DNA of 64,000 nt, taken from Alphaproteobacteria bacterium SS10 (lineage in GTDB: Bacteria > Pseudomonadota > Alphaproteobacteria > TMED2). Both the position numbers and the translations under genes were made by a program. This document shows positions 9,668 to 18,246 of this stretch, piece by piece. The stretch covers positions 194,911-258,910 of the forward strand of contig JAHCML010000003.1 in assembly GCA_019192455.1 (NCBI GenBank), given 5' to 3'. Each line of letters begins with the position of its first letter. Position 1 is the stretch's first letter. The notes beneath the pieces were generated by a model. It saw only the letters and a list, made by a program, of their open reading frames with translations. It had not been told where the DNA came from and did no database searches.

Positions 9668-10305
9668 GGTTTGCTTTTCCCGCGGGCACTGTCCCGCTTC
9701 TCGATCGGTTCCCCTAGTAACTCGCTTAGCTTGGTCTTCGCCTCGTTAAGACGCCAAGACACGGTGCCACCCTTACAGCCAAGAACTTGGCCCGCTGCCT
9801 CATGGGTCATCCCCTCCCAATGGACGAGGAGGACGGCATCGCGCAGCTTCTCAGGCAGGTCATTCACCGCGGCCAGGGCGCGACGGGAGGCCAAGGCATC
9901 ATCCGTTGCCATTTCATTGGCGGCGATCTGCAAGTCTTCAAACACAACGCCCGGGTCAATCCGCCGGCGCTTATTCTTCCGGGCAATATCATGAAGGTGA
10001 TTCAGCACCAGCCGATGCAGCCAGGTCGTAAATTTTGATTGCCCGCCAAATTTGGGCAGGGCGTTCACCAGCTTAACCACCACATCCTGGGCCGCGTCCT
10101 CTGCCGCCTCCCGCTGGCCCATCCAGCCATAGGCGAGGCGATAGATGCGGTCATAATGGCGGTCAATCAGGCAGCCAAAAGCATCGCGGTCGCCATTCAC
10201 GGCCGCGCTGATCAGCTTGTCATCCGGCCAGTCCGATTGTCGCCAATCAGTTGGGCCCGGCTTGCTTAAGCTCGTTGAGGTGGGTGGCCCCTCGCCATCC
10301 GCCAT
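9664..10305 (-). CDS. ECF-type RNA polymerase sigma factor
   Basis: A 213-residue group 4 sigma factor. Region 2 runs from about residue 28 (DDKLISAAVNGDRDAF) through the RIYRLAYGWMG and AEDAAQDVVVKL segments to FTTWLHRLVLNHLHD. Region 4 starts at LPEKLRDAVLLVHWEGM and ends in the helix-turn-helix HEAAGQVLGCKGGTVSWRL. The start used (MADGEGPP) has an AAGGGA ribosome site; an upstream in-frame ATG at 10410 with GAGG before it would add 35 residues that look less sigma-like, and cannot be excluded. The stop overlaps the VWA gene start by four bases. The promoter it recognises is not evident from the sequence. Confidence 0.88.
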   Translation of the reverse strand: MADGEGPPTSTSLSKPGPTDWRQSDWPDDKLISAAVNGDRDAFGCLIDRHYDRIYRLAYGWMGQREAAEDAAQDVVVKLVNALPKFGGQSKFTTWLHRLVLNHLHDIARKNKRRRIDPGVVFEDLQIAANEMATDDALASRRALAAVNDLPEKLRDAVLLVHWEGMTHEAAGQVLGCKGGTVSWRLNEAKTKLSELLGEPIEKRDSARGKSKP

Positions 10306-10579
10306 ATTGGTTCCCTTTTGCCGCCCATCCATTTGCCGGTCTGGTAGGCCAGTGAGTGCTGGCCCTGACCCTGCCAAATCGGGCAACGGGATGATCGTCG
10401 CGGTTCTCATACTGCCTCGGACGACCCGTCATCGCCAATCCTTGGGGTCAAATTGTCGATTTTTCACTTTTGCGGTGGTGACCCGGGTCGCCCACAAGTT
10501 GACGCCCTATTTGGATACCGCTAAACCCCAGGCCAGATTTTGCACTGCACCCAATTACTCAAAACCGATCGAGGATCCC

Positions 10580-11287
10580 ATGGCGAAGAAGGTTTATAGC
10601 AATGCGACCGAGGCCCTAGCTGGCCTGTTACACGACGACATGGTGATCATGGCCGGTGGGTTTGGCCTCTGCGGTATTCCGGAAAACCTGATCGAGGCGA
10701 TCCGTGAGAGCGGCGTGAAGGGGCTCACATTCATCTCAAACAATGCGGGCGTTGATGGCTTCGGCCTTGGCCGTCTGCTGGAGACCCGCCAGATCAAAAA
10801 GATGATCTCGTCCTATGTCGGTGAGAATAAGCTGTTCGCTGAGATGTTCCTTGCCGGTGACCTTGAGCTTGAGTTCAACCCACAAGGCACCCTGGCTGAG
10901 CGTTGCCGCGCTGGCGGTGCTGGCATCCCCGCCTTCTACACCAAGACCGGTGTCGGCACGAAGGTGGCTGAAGGCAAGGAAGAGCGTGAGTTCAACGGCG
11001 AGAAGTACATCATGGAGACCGGTCTGGTCGCGGATCTCTCCATCGTGAAGGCTTATATCGGGGATACTGAGGGCAACCTCGTTTACCGCAAGACCGCGCG
11101 GAACTTTAACCCGCCGATGGCAACCGCCGGTAAGATCTGCGTCGCAGAGGTTGAGAAACTGGTTGAGCCAGGTGCGATCGATCCCGATCACATCCATACC
11201 CCAGGCATCTTCGTGAAGCGTATGATCCAGGGTGAGCATGAGAAGCGGATTGAGCAGCGCACGACCCGTGATCGTCACGCCGCCTAA
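10580..11287 (+). CDS. scoA: 3-oxoacid CoA-transferase subunit A
   Basis: Alpha subunit (235 residues) of a heterodimeric family I CoA-transferase of the SCOT/AtoDA type, which moves CoA from succinyl-CoA (or acetyl-CoA) to a 3-oxoacid such as acetoacetate. Typical segments: MAGGFGLCGIPENLI near residue 25, FISNNAGVDGFGLGRLL and a late NPPMATAGKICVAEVE. The ATG is preceded by GAGG and begins exactly at the family's N-terminus; the open frame continues far upstream but that part is non-coding. The catalytic Glu is on the partner subunit, scoB, 2.3 kb away rather than directly downstream as is usual. It ends in a strong terminator of its own. Confidence 0.93.
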   Translation: MAKKVYSNATEALAGLLHDDMVIMAGGFGLCGIPENLIEAIRESGVKGLTFISNNAGVDGFGLGRLLETRQIKKMISSYVGENKLFAEMFLAGDLELEFNPQGTLAERCRAGGAGIPAFYTKTGVGTKVAEGKEEREFNGEKYIMETGLVADLSIVKAYIGDTEGNLVYRKTARNFNPPMATAGKICVAEVEKLVEPGAIDPDHIHTPGIFVKRMIQGEHEKRIEQRTTRDRHAA

Positions 11288-11314
11288 GCGTTAGACGCAC
11301 ATATAAAGTTAGTG

Positions 11315-11345
11315 AAAAGGCACGCTGGTGACAGCGTGCCTTTTT
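11315..11345 (+). terminator. Rho-independent terminator after scoA
   Basis: A perfect 13-bp stem (AAAAGGCACGCTG / CAGCGTGCCTTTT) with a GTGA loop runs straight into a T-run ending at 11345. It closes the scoA transcript before the two opposite-strand genes, so scoA and scoB are probably not on one mRNA. Confidence 0.93.
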
Positions 11346-11354
11346 CTATTCGGG

Positions 11355-11386
11355 GCTAGGCGCTGGGTTCGCTAGGCGCTGGGTTC
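11355..11386. repeat. Two tandem copies of a 16-bp unit
   Basis: GCTAGGCGCTGGGTTC occurs twice head to tail (11355-11370 and 11371-11386), followed by a partial third GCTA. It lies between the scoA terminator and the stop codon of the opposite-strand gene. It looks like a local slippage duplication; no function is apparent. Confidence 0.8.
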
Positions 11387-11387
11387 G

Positions 11388-12233
11388 CTACGCGCCGGGG
11401 CGCCGTTTTGGTGGACCGGCATGGCCAGCCCAATAACCACCAGCTGGCTGTTCTTGGATATCCCGCTCAATATCTGTGCGCATTAGGGCGGCATGGGTTT
11501 CGGCAAGCTTGGTCACCCGGTCATCAAAGGCGAGCAGATGGTGGTTTACCCGTATCGGTGCGGCCGGGTCTGGCAGATCCCTAGGCTGTGCTGGGTTTGA
11601 TGCGCCGGCCTCGGCCAGGGCTGTCTTGATGGGGCGCACCATCTGTTCACGAATGGTGACCAGGGCATTGTGGCGTGTTCCACTATTGGTGCCAAAACGC
11701 CGATTGCCCAGAACCTCACCATAGACATCCGGTGTTCTTTCAAGCTGGGCGATCACAGCGGCCGGATCATCGTGTTTGGCCAGATCTGCCTGAATGTTGG
11801 CGCGGGCGATCTTTGGTTCCTCGAAAACCTTCTCCAGAACAAACAGCTTGATGGCATCGTCGATGGCCATCGCCACATTCATACCGCCAGCCATGCTTTT
11901 GCCGGCGGCGGTGCTGGTTGCCGCTTTATGGCGCTGCTGCTGGCCGCGTTCATGGGTTAGGGAGGCCTGAACCGGCGCACTATCACGCAGGCTGACCGCC
12001 CAATCGGTCAGATGCTTCAGATCCGCAAGCGCACGCTTACGATAGCTGGGGGCGATGGTGGTATCCCGGTTGGCGGCACCCTGGGCCCGGTGCCAAAGAT
12101 TGGGGTGATGTGGGCTGCCATTGCTGTGCAGGCGGCTAACCGTGGAGGGCACCGGAAGGCCCGCCGCCTTGGCAGCGTCGATCACGCTATCGGTCAACGC
12201 ATTGGTCAGGTCTGGGCTCAGCAACGGGTTCAT
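11388..12233 (-). CDS. Orphan protein, 281 residues, unknown function
   Basis: Not recognised. The protein is hydrophilic with no signal peptide or membrane helix. The N-terminal third is Ala/Ser/His-rich with a basic stretch (APSYRKRALADLKHL); the middle (about 115-205) is predicted helical (MAIDDAIKLFVLEKVFEEP) and contains TPDVYGEVLGNRRFG followed by an Arg/His-rich helix; the C-terminus is Pro/Gly/Arg-rich. The TPDVYGEVLGNRR stretch recalls the P-x-x-x-G-x-L-x-G signature of BID domains and relaxase C-termini, but this is a loose pattern. It lies 82 bases downstream of another orphan gene on the same strand, probably an operon, and the pair separates scoA from scoB. Codon use resembles its neighbours. 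Confidence 0.72.
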   Translation of the reverse strand: MNPLLSPDLTNALTDSVIDAAKAAGLPVPSTVSRLHSNGSPHHPNLWHRAQGAANRDTTIAPSYRKRALADLKHLTDWAVSLRDSAPVQASLTHERGQQQRHKAATSTAAGKSMAGGMNVAMAIDDAIKLFVLEKVFEEPKIARANIQADLAKHDDPAAVIAQLERTPDVYGEVLGNRRFGTNSGTRHNALVTIREQMVRPIKTALAEAGASNPAQPRDLPDPAAPIRVNHHLLAFDDRVTKLAETHAALMRTDIERDIQEQPAGGYWAGHAGPPKRRPGA

Positions 12234-12315
12234 GGCACATATCCGGTTCTGATAATCAGGTTGGTAGCCTTTTAGCGATGCCTGCTCTCAATGCAATCAA
12301 ACGCTGGATAGCGGG

Positions 12316-13386
12316 TTAAGCAGCGCGCCGGTTAAGTCCCGGAGGCGGTGGCATCTTGCGTGCATCACGCGGCAGATGCAGTTCTGGGAGGATGCCGCGG
12401 CTTTCTGCAAGATCAGCCAAATACGGATCATCGCGAACATGCTCGGCAAGGCCCTGGGCCATATCTTTCCATACCGTTCCGACATTTGGTTCTTGCAGCC
12501 TTGCTGCCACCAGCTGAAGCGCACCAACCGGATCTTTGGCGGTTAGATCCTCAACCATCTGATGGGTGGCGATGTCTTCGGCCATTTCCGTAAACCGCTC
12601 CCGCTCGACGATACGGAGGAAGCTTTCGGCCCGGCGCGCGAATGCTAAGAGGCGTCGATTAATCGGCTGCCGCTTAATCCAGTCCTCGGCCGATAGGCGC
12701 GCATTGTCGGCAAAGGTCTGGCGGGCGCCCGCGTCCTCAAGCCGATCAGCAATGGTCGTTTGCATATACTTGGCCGGGGTGACGCCAGCCAATGACGGGA
12801 AGAAGCGAGAGAGTACGAGTGATCTCTTCATCTTGCCGAACTGTTTGGGGTCTTCGCGCAGAGCTTCGGCCACTGGCCCGTAGGCGCCGTGATCGGCTGC
12901 CATCTGACGCATATTCACCATGGCATCGAAACCGTCGACATAGGCGGCCGAGATCATCTCCTCGTTAAGGACCTTCTCACCCGCCCTAATCGCTAGCGCT
13001 TCTTGGAGGCTGGCTCTCTTCTTCAGCCGCTCCACCTGCAGTTGGGTCTGCCGTGATTGGGCAACCGCTGTCGCAATCTTGGGATCAGCTAAGATGTCGC
13101 TGGTCCAATTGGCGAGGCGTACCTGACGATTGAAGGCAATCAACCGATCCTTGGCTAGGCTGCCGGTTGAGGTTGCGAGATCGGGAATGGCATTGCCGGT
13201 CACAATACGGATTTGTGGGCCGCGCACGGGTAAATCGTTGCGCACGCTGGGCAATAGATTGAGCACAGGTTCGGTCACGTCGAGCTCCGCATTGGCGGCG
13301 GCCTCAACCAAATTGCGCTGCAACGCCTCGCCTACCTGATCCAGGTAACCGGGCTCATCAGTTATGTAGTCCGTGTAGCGGCCCAT
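12316..13386 (-). CDS. Orphan protein, 356 residues, unknown function
   Basis: Not recognised. A soluble, strongly helical and charged protein with no signal peptide. Long amphipathic stretches occur at about 85-150 (QLQVERLKKRASLQEALAIR) and 220-300. A segment near residues 175-190 (ALREDPKQFGKMKRSL) has the same loose D-P-x-x-F/Y-G shape as a segment of the next gene, which may mean that the two are distant relatives. The C-terminus is basic and Pro-rich (RKMPPPPGLNRRAA). It is the first gene of a probable two-gene unit on the strand opposite to scoA and scoB. Conservation in other genomes is unknown to me. Confidence 0.72.
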   Translation of the reverse strand: MGRYTDYITDEPGYLDQVGEALQRNLVEAAANAELDVTEPVLNLLPSVRNDLPVRGPQIRIVTGNAIPDLATSTGSLAKDRLIAFNRQVRLANWTSDILADPKIATAVAQSRQTQLQVERLKKRASLQEALAIRAGEKVLNEEMISAAYVDGFDAMVNMRQMAADHGAYGPVAEALREDPKQFGKMKRSLVLSRFFPSLAGVTPAKYMQTTIADRLEDAGARQTFADNARLSAEDWIKRQPINRRLLAFARRAESFLRIVERERFTEMAEDIATHQMVEDLTAKDPVGALQLVAARLQEPNVGTVWKDMAQGLAEHVRDDPYLADLAESRGILPELHLPRDARKMPPPPGLNRRAA

Positions 13387-13611
13387 GATGATCTGCTACT
13401 CGTCTGCCTTGTTGACGTGATTTGGGTATCTAACAACCGGCAGAAAGTGCCAAACATTGGTCTTCCCATGTGATGGCCGCAATCAGTTTCATCCGGGTGC
13501 TGATCGCTTGATTGAATTAATGCGCTTCCGGGATTTGACAGCGGGCGCACAGCCCCTTAAACGGCATGCCAGGACATAAATTGCTGCAACGCAACCATAA
13601 GGATTACCCCC

Positions 13612-14256
13612 ATGCCCTGGACTCGTGATCAAATCGCTGAACGCGCCGCGCAAGAGCTGGAAGACGGCTTCTACGTCAATCTGGGCATTGGCATCCCAAC
13701 CCTGGTTGCAAACTTCATCCCTGATGGCATCACGGTCGCGCTGCAGTCTGAAAATGGCATGCTGGGCATGGGCCCATTCCCCTATGAGGATGAGGTTGAC
13801 CCAGACCTAATCAACGCTGGTAAGCAAACGATCACCGAACTGCCAGAGAGCAGCTATTTCGATAGCGCCACCTCCTTTGGCATGATCCGCGGTGGCCACA
13901 TTGATCTGTCTATCCTTGGTGCCATGCAGGTTGCCGGTAATGGTGACATCGCCAACTGGATGATCCCGGGCAAGATGGTCAAAGGTATGGGCGGCGCCAT
14001 GGATTTGGTTGCTGGCGTTAAGCGTGTGGTGGTCGTCATGGATCATAACGCTAAAGACGGTTCGGCCAAGCTCTTGAAAGAGTGCGACCTACCGCTCACT
14101 GGTCAGGGCGTGGTTGATCTGATCATCACCGACCTTGGCGTCTTCACGATTGATGAGAAGGGCCTAACCCTGATTGAGATCGCACCGGACGTCACCGTCG
14201 ACGAAATCCGCACCCGCACCGAGGCAGAGTTCACCGTTGGTGGCAGCCTGAGCTAA
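13612..14256 (+). CDS. scoB: 3-oxoacid CoA-transferase subunit B
   Basis: Beta subunit (214 residues) of the SCOT/AtoA family, carrying the catalytic Glu that forms the enzyme-CoA thioester: [11 protein letters not shown] places it at E47. The early [13 protein letters not shown] and the later [14 protein letters not shown] and [16 protein letters not shown] segments are also typical. The ATG has no strong ribosome site (AAGGATTACCCCC before it). With scoA at 10580 it should form an active A2B2 enzyme, but a terminator and two opposite-strand genes lie between them, so balanced expression would need two promoters. Confidence 0.94.
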   Translation: MPWTRDQIAERAAQELEDGFYVNLGIGIPTLVANFIPDGITVALQSENGMLGMGPFPYEDEVDPDLINAGKQTITELPESSYFDSATSFGMIRGGHIDLSILGAMQVAGNGDIANWMIPGKMVKGMGGAMDLVAGVKRVVVVMDHNAKDGSAKLLKECDLPLTGQGVVDLIITDLGVFTIDEKGLTLIEIAPDVTVDEIRTRTEAEFTVGGSLS

Positions 14257-14265
14257 GCGCCGAAT

Positions 14266-14300
14266 CCAAAGGCTGGTTTGGGCCAAATCAACGCCTTTGG
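14266..14300 (+). terminator. Possible terminator hairpin after scoB
   Basis: CCAAAGGC (14266-14273) pairs with GCCTTTGG (14293-14300), extended inward by TGGTTT/AAATCA with one G-U pair. The following CTTTACCTTT is only moderately T-rich. A second small hairpin (GACGC TTTG GCGTC) lies at 14332-14345. Apart from these, the 349-base gap 14257-14605 holds nothing I can identify. Confidence 0.5.
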
Positions 14301-14605
14301 CTTTACCTTTGAGCTTACGATAAGCCGCCGTGACGCTTTGGCGTCTTTGGTCAATGCGTCAACATTCAATCGTACTGGTTTCGCATTTGCGCTGGGCCAC
14401 TCATTGAATTGGCGTCTGTTTCCAATGGTTTACGCTAAGGGGTTTTTGGCTTGGCGATGGTGAGCACCTCGCCAACCGAACGGATACCAGGCCGTTTGGG
14501 GTTGTTTGAGATCACGCCGCAACTAGCACAATTGGGCGCTGAGTTTGTGCGTGGGAGTTTGGGCCGGATAAACTGTAATCCCCAAAGTTTTTCCGGCGCT
14601 GCACC

Positions 14606-15778
14606 ATGGCCCAAGATACCCCGCTGGTCGATTTCGACCTCGCCAATGACTTCAATACCGCCCCTTTGATGGGCTCGCCCCAATACGGCTTCCTCAATAT
14701 TGTTGGCACCCCAACCGATGAGCTGGTTGACCGGGACATCTACGCCCTGGGCTTCATTCCGCGTGGGGTTGAAGACAGCATCTTCGTTGGTGGCCGCTTG
14801 CGTGAGATGGACATCGAATTGGTGTCCCGCGATGAGAACGGCGTAACCGAAGTTGTCCAGCGGATCGAAGCCGGTACCCAGGAGCGCGCGGTTGAGGTTG
14901 AGATCAGTGGCCGGGATGAGGAACTGTTCCTAGTCATCACCGATGTGCCTAGCGGTGATCGCGGTATCGATACCTACGATGCTGAGCCTTACGTCATCAC
15001 CTTTTCTACCAGCCTCGCCCTGACCCAGGGCGCTCGTGCCTTGGCCGGTAGCTTAGAGCTGGCAGGCCTTGGCGAGTCAGGTACCTCCGGCTCCTTCTTG
15101 CTTGAGCTTTTGGAGCGGGCCTCCATCGACACCAGTGAGCTGACCGATGGTGGCTCTGACGAGCCATTGCCGGTCGCGAGTAACGAGGATGATGTGCTGG
15201 TTGGGCGCCTCGCGAGTGATGAGATCGTCGCCCTTCGTGGCGATGATGAGGTTCGTGGACTGCTTGGCGACGACGTGATCACCGGCGACCGTGGCGCCGA
15301 CATTCTCTATGGCAATCAGGGGCGCGATACCCTGTACGGTGGCCGTGATGATGATGTGGCCTATGGCGGTAAGGACCGCGATATGGTGTTCGGCGGTGAA
15401 GGTGCCGATGTGCTCTACGGCAATTTGGGGACCGACGCGCTTTATGGCGGGGCCCTGTCCGATACGCTCTATGGCGGCCGTGGCTCAGACTTCCTCTACG
15501 GTGGTCCGGGCGATGACATCCTGTTCGGCAATCGCGGTAGTGATGGCCTCTATGGTGGCGATGGCTCCGACCTTTTCGTCATTAATGGTGAGGCCGAAAC
15601 CAGCGTCATCTTCGACTTCAAACCACTTGATGGTGACCGGATTGTTGTGGCAGGCGGGTTGAAGTACGCGCCTAGCATTGATGGCACCTTGGTGCAGCAG
15701 ATCGATACCGGGGCCCAGGTGATCCTGGTTGGTGTCTACGAGTTCTCGGAAGACTACGTCCTCAGTGTATCGATTTAG
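14606..15778 (+). CDS. RTX (calcium-binding nonapeptide repeat) protein, 390 residues
   Basis: Probable type I secretion substrate without an N-terminal signal peptide. Residues 1-195 form a globular part of no recognised family, with beta-rich composition (ELFLVITDVPSGDRG) that could resemble a bacterial pre-peptidase or jelly-roll fold. From about 195 to 330 there are about a dozen nine-residue repeats ending in YGG, YGN or FGG (ADILYGNQGRDTLYGG), the beta-roll that folds on extracellular calcium. The C-terminal 60 residues (FVINGEAETSVIFDFKPLDGDRIVV...) match the serralysin-type post-RTX region thought to hold the secretion signal. No ABC exporter genes are near. It ends convergently with, and overlaps by four bases, the next gene. 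Confidence 0.85.
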   Translation: MAQDTPLVDFDLANDFNTAPLMGSPQYGFLNIVGTPTDELVDRDIYALGFIPRGVEDSIFVGGRLREMDIELVSRDENGVTEVVQRIEAGTQERAVEVEISGRDEELFLVITDVPSGDRGIDTYDAEPYVITFSTSLALTQGARALAGSLELAGLGESGTSGSFLLELLERASIDTSELTDGGSDEPLPVASNEDDVLVGRLASDEIVALRGDDEVRGLLGDDVITGDRGADILYGNQGRDTLYGGRDDDVAYGGKDRDMVFGGEGADVLYGNLGTDALYGGALSDTLYGGRGSDFLYGGPGDDILFGNRGSDGLYGGDGSDLFVINGEAETSVIFDFKPLDGDRIVVAGGLKYAPSIDGTLVQQIDTGAQVILVGVYEFSEDYVLSVSI

Positions 15779-16557
15779 GGCGCAATCTCTTCGCCATCAT
15801 AGCCGAATAGTTTTCCGCTATCCTCCGCCGTTAGCTGATCAACTACGGTTAGCATGGCACCGGTGGACTGCTCTGGTGTGAACAGCTTGCCGTTCGGCAC
15901 GCCCTTCTGGAACGGTGCCGACAGGCCAGTATCAACGGTGCCCGGGTGTAGGCCGATGCAGAAGGCCTGCTTATGCTTACGCGCCAGTTCGATGGCAGCG
16001 CATCTGATGTGTTGATTTAGTGCTGCCTTCGCGGCCCGGTATCCGTACCAACCGCCGATCCGATTATCCGACACGCTGCCGACCCGGGCCGATAGGGCGG
16101 CAAAACCAGCCTTACCGTCGCGCGGTAGAAGTGGCAGCAGATGCTTCATCAGCAGGGCCGGGCCAAGTGCATTGATCTGATAGGCGCGGGCGAGACCATC
16201 GGCGCTTAGATCGCGCCAGCTCTTCTCCGGGGCCACGGCACCATCCTGGTCATGCAGCATGCCAACGGCACAGATCACGAGGGTTAGCGCGCCACCATCC
16301 CCAATCATCTTGGCAGCATCTGCGATGCTCGCCTCGTCCGTCAGATCAAACAGGCCGGTGGTGACCTTGCTATTCGTGGCTGCCGTACCGCTTCGTGAGA
16401 AAGCAAACACCTCACTGACCGATGGATCGCTGGCCAGGTGTTCGACAAAACCATTGCCGATGCCACCGCTGGCGCCAAAGACGGCAACACGGATGCTTTC
16501 GCCAAATGAGTTCAGGCCGGTGAAGCTTTGTAGTTGGTCATGATGGGTAACCGTCAT
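15775..16557 (-). CDS. Short-chain dehydrogenase/reductase (SDR), C-factor-like
   Basis: A 260-residue Rossmann oxidoreductase. The dinucleotide-binding turn is GASGGIG at 28-34; the central NAG-type motif appears as ICAVGML; the active-site Ser lies in ALSARVGSV and the YxxxK pair in YGYRAAKAALNQ. The C-terminal HPGTVDTGLSAPFQ with the late LFTPEQSTGAM is typical of the subgroup that includes CsgA/C-factor and YbbO-like SDRs. Substrate is unknown. It is on the strand opposite to the RTX gene and overlaps its end, with no operon partner. The first 20 residues before the Rossmann fold are somewhat long and a later start is possible. Confidence 0.85.
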   Translation of the reverse strand: MTVTHHDQLQSFTGLNSFGESIRVAVFGASGGIGNGFVEHLASDPSVSEVFAFSRSGTAATNSKVTTGLFDLTDEASIADAAKMIGDGGALTLVICAVGMLHDQDGAVAPEKSWRDLSADGLARAYQINALGPALLMKHLLPLLPRDGKAGFAALSARVGSVSDNRIGGWYGYRAAKAALNQHIRCAAIELARKHKQAFCIGLHPGTVDTGLSAPFQKGVPNGKLFTPEQSTGAMLTVVDQLTAEDSGKLFGYDGEEIAP

Positions 16558-16677
16558 GATGCATCATTCGAATTCACGGATTTTTCGTACTGAATTGAAA
16601 TAGTTGCGCAGCGGGATCGGCCAACCCATGATGCTGATCAGATTGGGTTGATGACGCTTAACGAGGGATGGATCAGT

Positions 16678-17295
16678 ATGCGGCAAGCCTATCGGATGAT
16701 GTCTTGCGCTGGTTTCGCCTCGGCCTTGGCGCTGCTGATCGCGCTGCCTGCCTGTGATGTGCGTGCCAATGAGTTGAATACTGGCGCCCTTGCCTCGACC
16801 GGGCGGGTGATTGTCGACATACCCGCAGCATCCCGTCAGATACCCCGGACTTCCCAACCGCTTAGCGGCCGCCCGCTGAGCATCGATACCTTGACCGAGT
16901 TGTTTACTGGTCGGGTTGAAGTTGGCCTGATCATCAATGCCGCTAGTCGCGACTTTGGTGAGGATGGCGAGGTATACCGGATGGAGTACGCCTTTGATGA
17001 GGCGGCAGGTGAGGAGGGGGAGCCGAGCGGTCGCTTAAGCTACGCCGATGGCAACAGCCGCGACCAAACCGGGCATTTCCTTATTGCAGGTACGCCGAGC
17101 GGGCGGGCGGGCATCTGCCGGGCACCAGCTTCGCAGGATGTTTCCAGGCGCTGCCGGGTAATCTTCCAGGTTCGAGATAACTTGTTTGAGGCGCGCGGCG
17201 CCTCTAGCGGCACCGTCCGCTATCGCTTCAAGCTGTATCCAGAGCCGCCAAGCGATATCGCACCACCTGAGCCAGTGCCCGAAGGCTCGCAGTAG
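16678..17295 (+). CDS. Exported protein of unknown function
   Basis: A 205-residue protein starting MRQAYRMMSC, chosen because GAGGGATGGA lies upstream at good spacing and because the hydrophobic core of the signal peptide (ASALALLIALPAC) begins ten residues later. Cleavage is likely near DVRANELN; the Cys in LPACDV could instead be a lipoprotein site, though the residues after it fit poorly. The mature part is acidic and beta-rich with three Cys (GRAGICRAP, SRRCRVIF) and a Pro/Glu-rich end. No family recognised. A longer in-frame start ten codons upstream exists. Confidence 0.7.
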   Translation: MRQAYRMMSCAGFASALALLIALPACDVRANELNTGALASTGRVIVDIPAASRQIPRTSQPLSGRPLSIDTLTELFTGRVEVGLIINAASRDFGEDGEVYRMEYAFDEAAGEEGEPSGRLSYADGNSRDQTGHFLIAGTPSGRAGICRAPASQDVSRRCRVIFQVRDNLFEARGASSGTVRYRFKLYPEPPSDIAPPEPVPEGSQ

Positions 17296-17304
17296 CAAGC
17301 AGCC

Positions 17305-18129
17305 TTAAGCGCCGCCAGCGGCCTTCATCAAGGCTTCAAAATCGATGCGGGCGCCATTGGCCGCCCAGCCGCCATCGGCGGGAATGATCGCACCATTCAC
17401 ATAAGCGGCTGCATCGGAGCCAAGGAACAAGCAAAGCTGGGCCACATCATCGGGTGAGCCCATGCGCCGGGCGGGAACCGATTTCAGCACGGCCTTGCGG
17501 ATCTCTTCGGTTGGCGCGAGGCGCTTCATCCCCTCGGTGCCATCAATCGGGCCTGGAATAACCGAGTTCACCCGAATGCCCAGCGGCCCCCATTCAATAG
17601 CCAGGGTTTGGGTGATCATGTCGACACCGGCTTTCGCCGCGCAGACATGGGCCTGGAACGCCATCGGGATCATCGCCTGCGGGGCGGAGATGTTGATGAT
17701 GCTCGCCCCCGGCTGGGTAAGGTGTTCAAAGACACCTTTCATCACGTGGAAGGTGCCAAGCAGGTCGATATCCACGACAGATTTGAAGCCATTCGGGCTC
17801 ATCGCGGCGGCCGGTGCAGGGAAGTTGCCAGCAGCACCAGAAACCAGCACATCGATGGTGCCGTGCTTTGCCGCGAAATCAGCGGCGGCCTTGGCCACGG
17901 CCTCGTGATCCCGAACATCTAGCGGGTAGCCCTCGGATGCTTTGGCGCCCAGCTTGGTCAGGCTTTCCGCAGCGGCCTCCACTTTCTCAGGGCTGCGTGA
18001 GGCGACGCCCATAATCGCACCACGGCTGGCGAACGCCTCGGCAATGCCGAGATTGATGCCGCTGGTACCGCCAAAGACAAAGACCTTGGCACCGGAAAAG
18101 TCGAACTGCGCGGTGGTCGAACCGGTCAT
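17305..18129 (-). CDS. 2,4-dienoyl-CoA reductase-like SDR
   Basis: A 274-residue NADP(H)-dependent SDR. The nucleotide-binding loop is GGTSGINLG (20-28). The usual YxxxK catalytic Tyr is absent: the aligned stretch is AHVCAAKAGVD, with Val at the Tyr position and the Lys kept. That stretch and the following LAIEWGPLGIRVNSVIPGPI and GTEGMKRL closely follow peroxisomal-type 2,4-dienoyl-CoA reductase (DECR2; recalled), which reduces dienoyl-CoA formed during oxidation of unsaturated fatty acids and also lacks the Tyr. SGAAGNFPAP is likewise typical. It would serve beta-oxidation beside the window's acyl-CoA synthetase and CoA-transferase. Generic FabG-like annotation is the alternative. Confidence 0.8.
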   Translation of the reverse strand: MTGSTTAQFDFSGAKVFVFGGTSGINLGIAEAFASRGAIMGVASRSPEKVEAAAESLTKLGAKASEGYPLDVRDHEAVAKAAADFAAKHGTIDVLVSGAAGNFPAPAAAMSPNGFKSVVDIDLLGTFHVMKGVFEHLTQPGASIINISAPQAMIPMAFQAHVCAAKAGVDMITQTLAIEWGPLGIRVNSVIPGPIDGTEGMKRLAPTEEIRKAVLKSVPARRMGSPDDVAQLCLFLGSDAAAYVNGAIIPADGGWAANGARIDFEALMKAAGGA

Positions 18130-18246
18130 GGGATTTCCTCATGTCAGATGGCCTGGCGGGTGGCTTGATTGTGCCAATTGGTCCAGGCGTTGTTGTTGCT
18201 TGGCTGGAGCTTGGCACGCCCCAACCATCAGCGTCCAGCGCCTTTG

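Noticed and set aside
10217..10579. In-frame extension of scoA by 121 codons
   Set aside because: The family N-terminus begins at 10580, where a GAGG site is present, and the extension runs antisense through the sigma factor gene start.
14278..14463. 61-codon plus-strand frame in the scoB-RTX gap
   Set aside because: Covers the hairpins, has no ribosome site, and its product is not protein-like.
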